From assembly GCA_937868555.1 (NCBI GenBank), contig CALMNI010000075.1, positions 1 through 6,281 of the forward strand: DNA of 6,281 nt, read 5' to 3'. Positions 4,871 to 6,281 of this stretch are shown here, piece by piece. How positions within the stretch are numbered: the first letter of the stretch is position 1; the number at the start of each line of letters is the position of its first letter. The translations under genes were made by a program, and so were the position numbers. Origin of the DNA: an uncultured bacterium. GTDB taxonomy: Bacteria > Patescibacteriota > Patescibacteriia > Patescibacteriales > Patescibacteriaceae. The notes under the pieces were generated by a model. That model worked only from the letters and a program-made list of their open reading frames with translations, was not told the origin of the DNA and searched no databases.

Positions 4871-6281
4871 ATGACCTACGACGCCATCATCGGGCTGGAA
4901 ATCCATACCGCCCTCAAAACTAAATCAAAGATGTTTTGTGCATGTGACAATGCTTTGAATACGGAAGCAAATACTGCTGTCTGCCCTATTTGCCTTGGAC
5001 ATCCGGGCACACTACCGCAAGCCAACGAACAAGCCATAGATTGGACTATTATGCTTGGTTTGGCGCTCGGTTCAACAATCAATACCCATTCTAAGTTTGA
5101 TCGTAAAAATTATTTTTATCCGGATTTACCCAAAGGTTATCAGATTTCCCAATATGATATTCCGCTTTGCCTTAAAGGCAGCCTTGCGGCCAATGGACAT
5201 ACGATACAAATTACCCGCGTCCATCTTGAAGAAGATACGGGCAAACTAAGCCATCCGGCCGGCAAAGATTATTCATTAGTCGATTTTAACCGAGCCGGTA
5301 CTCCTTTAGTTGAGATGGTAACCGAACCGGTTATCCCTGATGCCGCTACTGCTAAAGCTTTTTGCCAGCGTTTTCAGCAGATTCTCCGTTATCTAGGTAT
5401 TTCTGAAGCTGACATGGAAAAAGGTGAAATGCGCTGCGAGGCAAATGTCAGCGTTCAGTTGCCCGGAACATGGAAATATACCAAGGGTGAAATAATTCCC
5501 TTAAAAGGCGCTGTCCTTAATTCAAAAGTTGAAGTAAAAAACATTAACTCATTTAAATCCTTGGAGAAAGCAATTGATTTTGAAATTGCCCGCCAAAGCG
5601 CTCTTATTGAACAAGGTGAACACATCGTCCAAGAAACCCGTGGATGGAATGATACGACTAATGAAACGGTACGCCAGCGCGTCAAAGAAGCAGCGGCTGA
5701 TTATCGCTATTTCCCGGAGCCTGATATTCCGCCCATTGTTATTTCTGCAGCAAAGTTAAAGTTACTTAAGGCTGACTTAGTTGAACTGCCGGCGCAAAAA
5801 GAAAAACGTTTTCAAGATGAATATAGTATTTCCGAATACGATGCCCAAACGCTGTGTCTTGATAAGGCGCTGGCCGGCTATTTTGAACAAGTGATATCTG
5901 AATTAGCGGCTGGACTGGAAGCCGAAGGCGATTCGTGGGAGCGGCACGACAAAACACTGCCTAAGCTGGCGGCTAACTGGCTGACCAATGAATTTTCCAA
6001 GCATCTTAAATTACACAACCTGCAAGCTGATACAACTCCGGTTACACCAGAAAATTTTGCCGAACTAGTATTGCTGATCAATAAAGCGGCTATTAATTCA
6101 AGCGCAGCTCAGCAAATTTTAGAGGCGATGTTTGTGCAAGGCGGCGAAGCAAAAGCCATAATGCGAAATCTTGGCCTTGAGCAGATTGATGATGAAAAAG
6201 AATTACTTAAAGCAGTTCAGGACGTTTTAGCAGAATTACAAAAAAGTAATAGCTCTCTTTTTGATGAATATTACGCAGGCA
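4871..6281 (+). CDS. gatB: Asp-tRNA(Asn)/Glu-tRNA(Gln) amidotransferase subunit B (3'-partial)
   Basis: GatB is the tRNA-binding kinase/transamidase subunit of GatCAB, which converts Glu-tRNA(Gln) and/or Asp-tRNA(Asn) to the amidated form. The 470 visible codons are open to the window edge, and probably only the last few tens of residues are missing. Diagnostic segments are IIGLEIHTAL (6-15), a zinc-type CxC (23, 25) with CPICLGHPG (38-46), KFDRKNYFYPDLPKGYQISQ (75-94), HLEEDTGKLSH (118-128), DFNRAGTPLVEMVTEP (138-153), RCEANVSV, VEVKNINSF, and ETRGWNDTTNET. The C-terminal YqeY-like tail domain begins after the TLPKLAANWL segment. Between ANVSV (191-195) and KVEVKN (219-224) there are 23 residues where E. 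coli has about 11, so there is a small insertion. A further short extension precedes LPKLAANWL. No gatC or gatA is adjacent within the window. The start ATG at 4871 gives the normal N-terminus, without a Shine-Dalgarno sequence. Confidence 0.95.
   Translation, partial: MTYDAIIGLEIHTALKTKSKMFCACDNALNTEANTAVCPICLGHPGTLPQANEQAIDWTIMLGLALGSTINTHSKFDRKNYFYPDLPKGYQISQYDIPLCLKGSLAANGHTIQITRVHLEEDTGKLSHPAGKDYSLVDFNRAGTPLVEMVTEPVIPDAATAKAFCQRFQQILRYLGISEADMEKGEMRCEANVSVQLPGTWKYTKGEIIPLKGAVLNSKVEVKNINSFKSLEKAIDFEIARQSALIEQGEHIVQETRGWNDTTNETVRQRVKEAAADYRYFPEPDIPPIVISAAKLKLLKADLVELPAQKEKRFQDEYSISEYDAQTLCLDKALAGYFEQVISELAAGLEAEGDSWERHDKTLPKLAANWLTNEFSKHLKLHNLQADTTPVTPENFAELVLLINKAAINSSAAQQILEAMFVQGGEAKAIMRNLGLEQIDDEKELLKAVQDVLAELQKSNSSLFDEYYAG

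Noticed and set aside
1..6281. CRISPR array, insertion sequence, tRNA, prophage or att site
   Set aside because: No repeated units, transposase, integrase, inverted terminal repeats or cloverleaf seen; nearly all sequence is coding.

Overview
The window looks like a piece of a compact bacterial genome, most likely a Patescibacteria/CPR member (Parcubacteria-like). This assignment is an inference from protein style, tight co-directional packing, an unusual long ThyX, and the near absence of Shine-Dalgarno (SD) sequences. No rRNA is present to confirm it. All genes are on the + strand. TAA, TAG and TGA are all used as stops, so a UGA-recoding code such as that of Gracilibacteria is not supported.

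Region 1 (1-1792) is a transcription/translation cluster: the 3' part of nusG, then rplK (L11) and rplA (L1), closed by a strong intrinsic terminator. The usual next genes rplJ-rplL are absent. The rplK-rplA gap can fold into a structure resembling the L1-binding helix of 23S rRNA. The first bases hold an in-frame TAG inside the conserved NusG N-terminus, which looks like an end-of-sequence error.

Region 2 (1793-6281) begins with a good sigma70-type promoter very close to the first start codon. It then runs as one tightly packed unit: dCMP deaminase, a long two-domain ThyX-like flavin-dependent thymidylate synthase, an unassigned P-loop (d)NMP-kinase-like protein, thymidylate kinase, and gatB (cut off by the window end). 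Gaps between these genes are 4, -4, 1 and 1 bases.

The first, second and fourth genes form a complete short route dCMP -> dUMP -> dTMP -> dTDP. The third is a second kinase of unknown substrate embedded in that route. GatB belongs to tRNA-dependent amidation and appears to share the transcript without a metabolic link. The most interesting item is the ThyX: two ThyX folds in one chain that keep different parts of the canonical active-site motif set.
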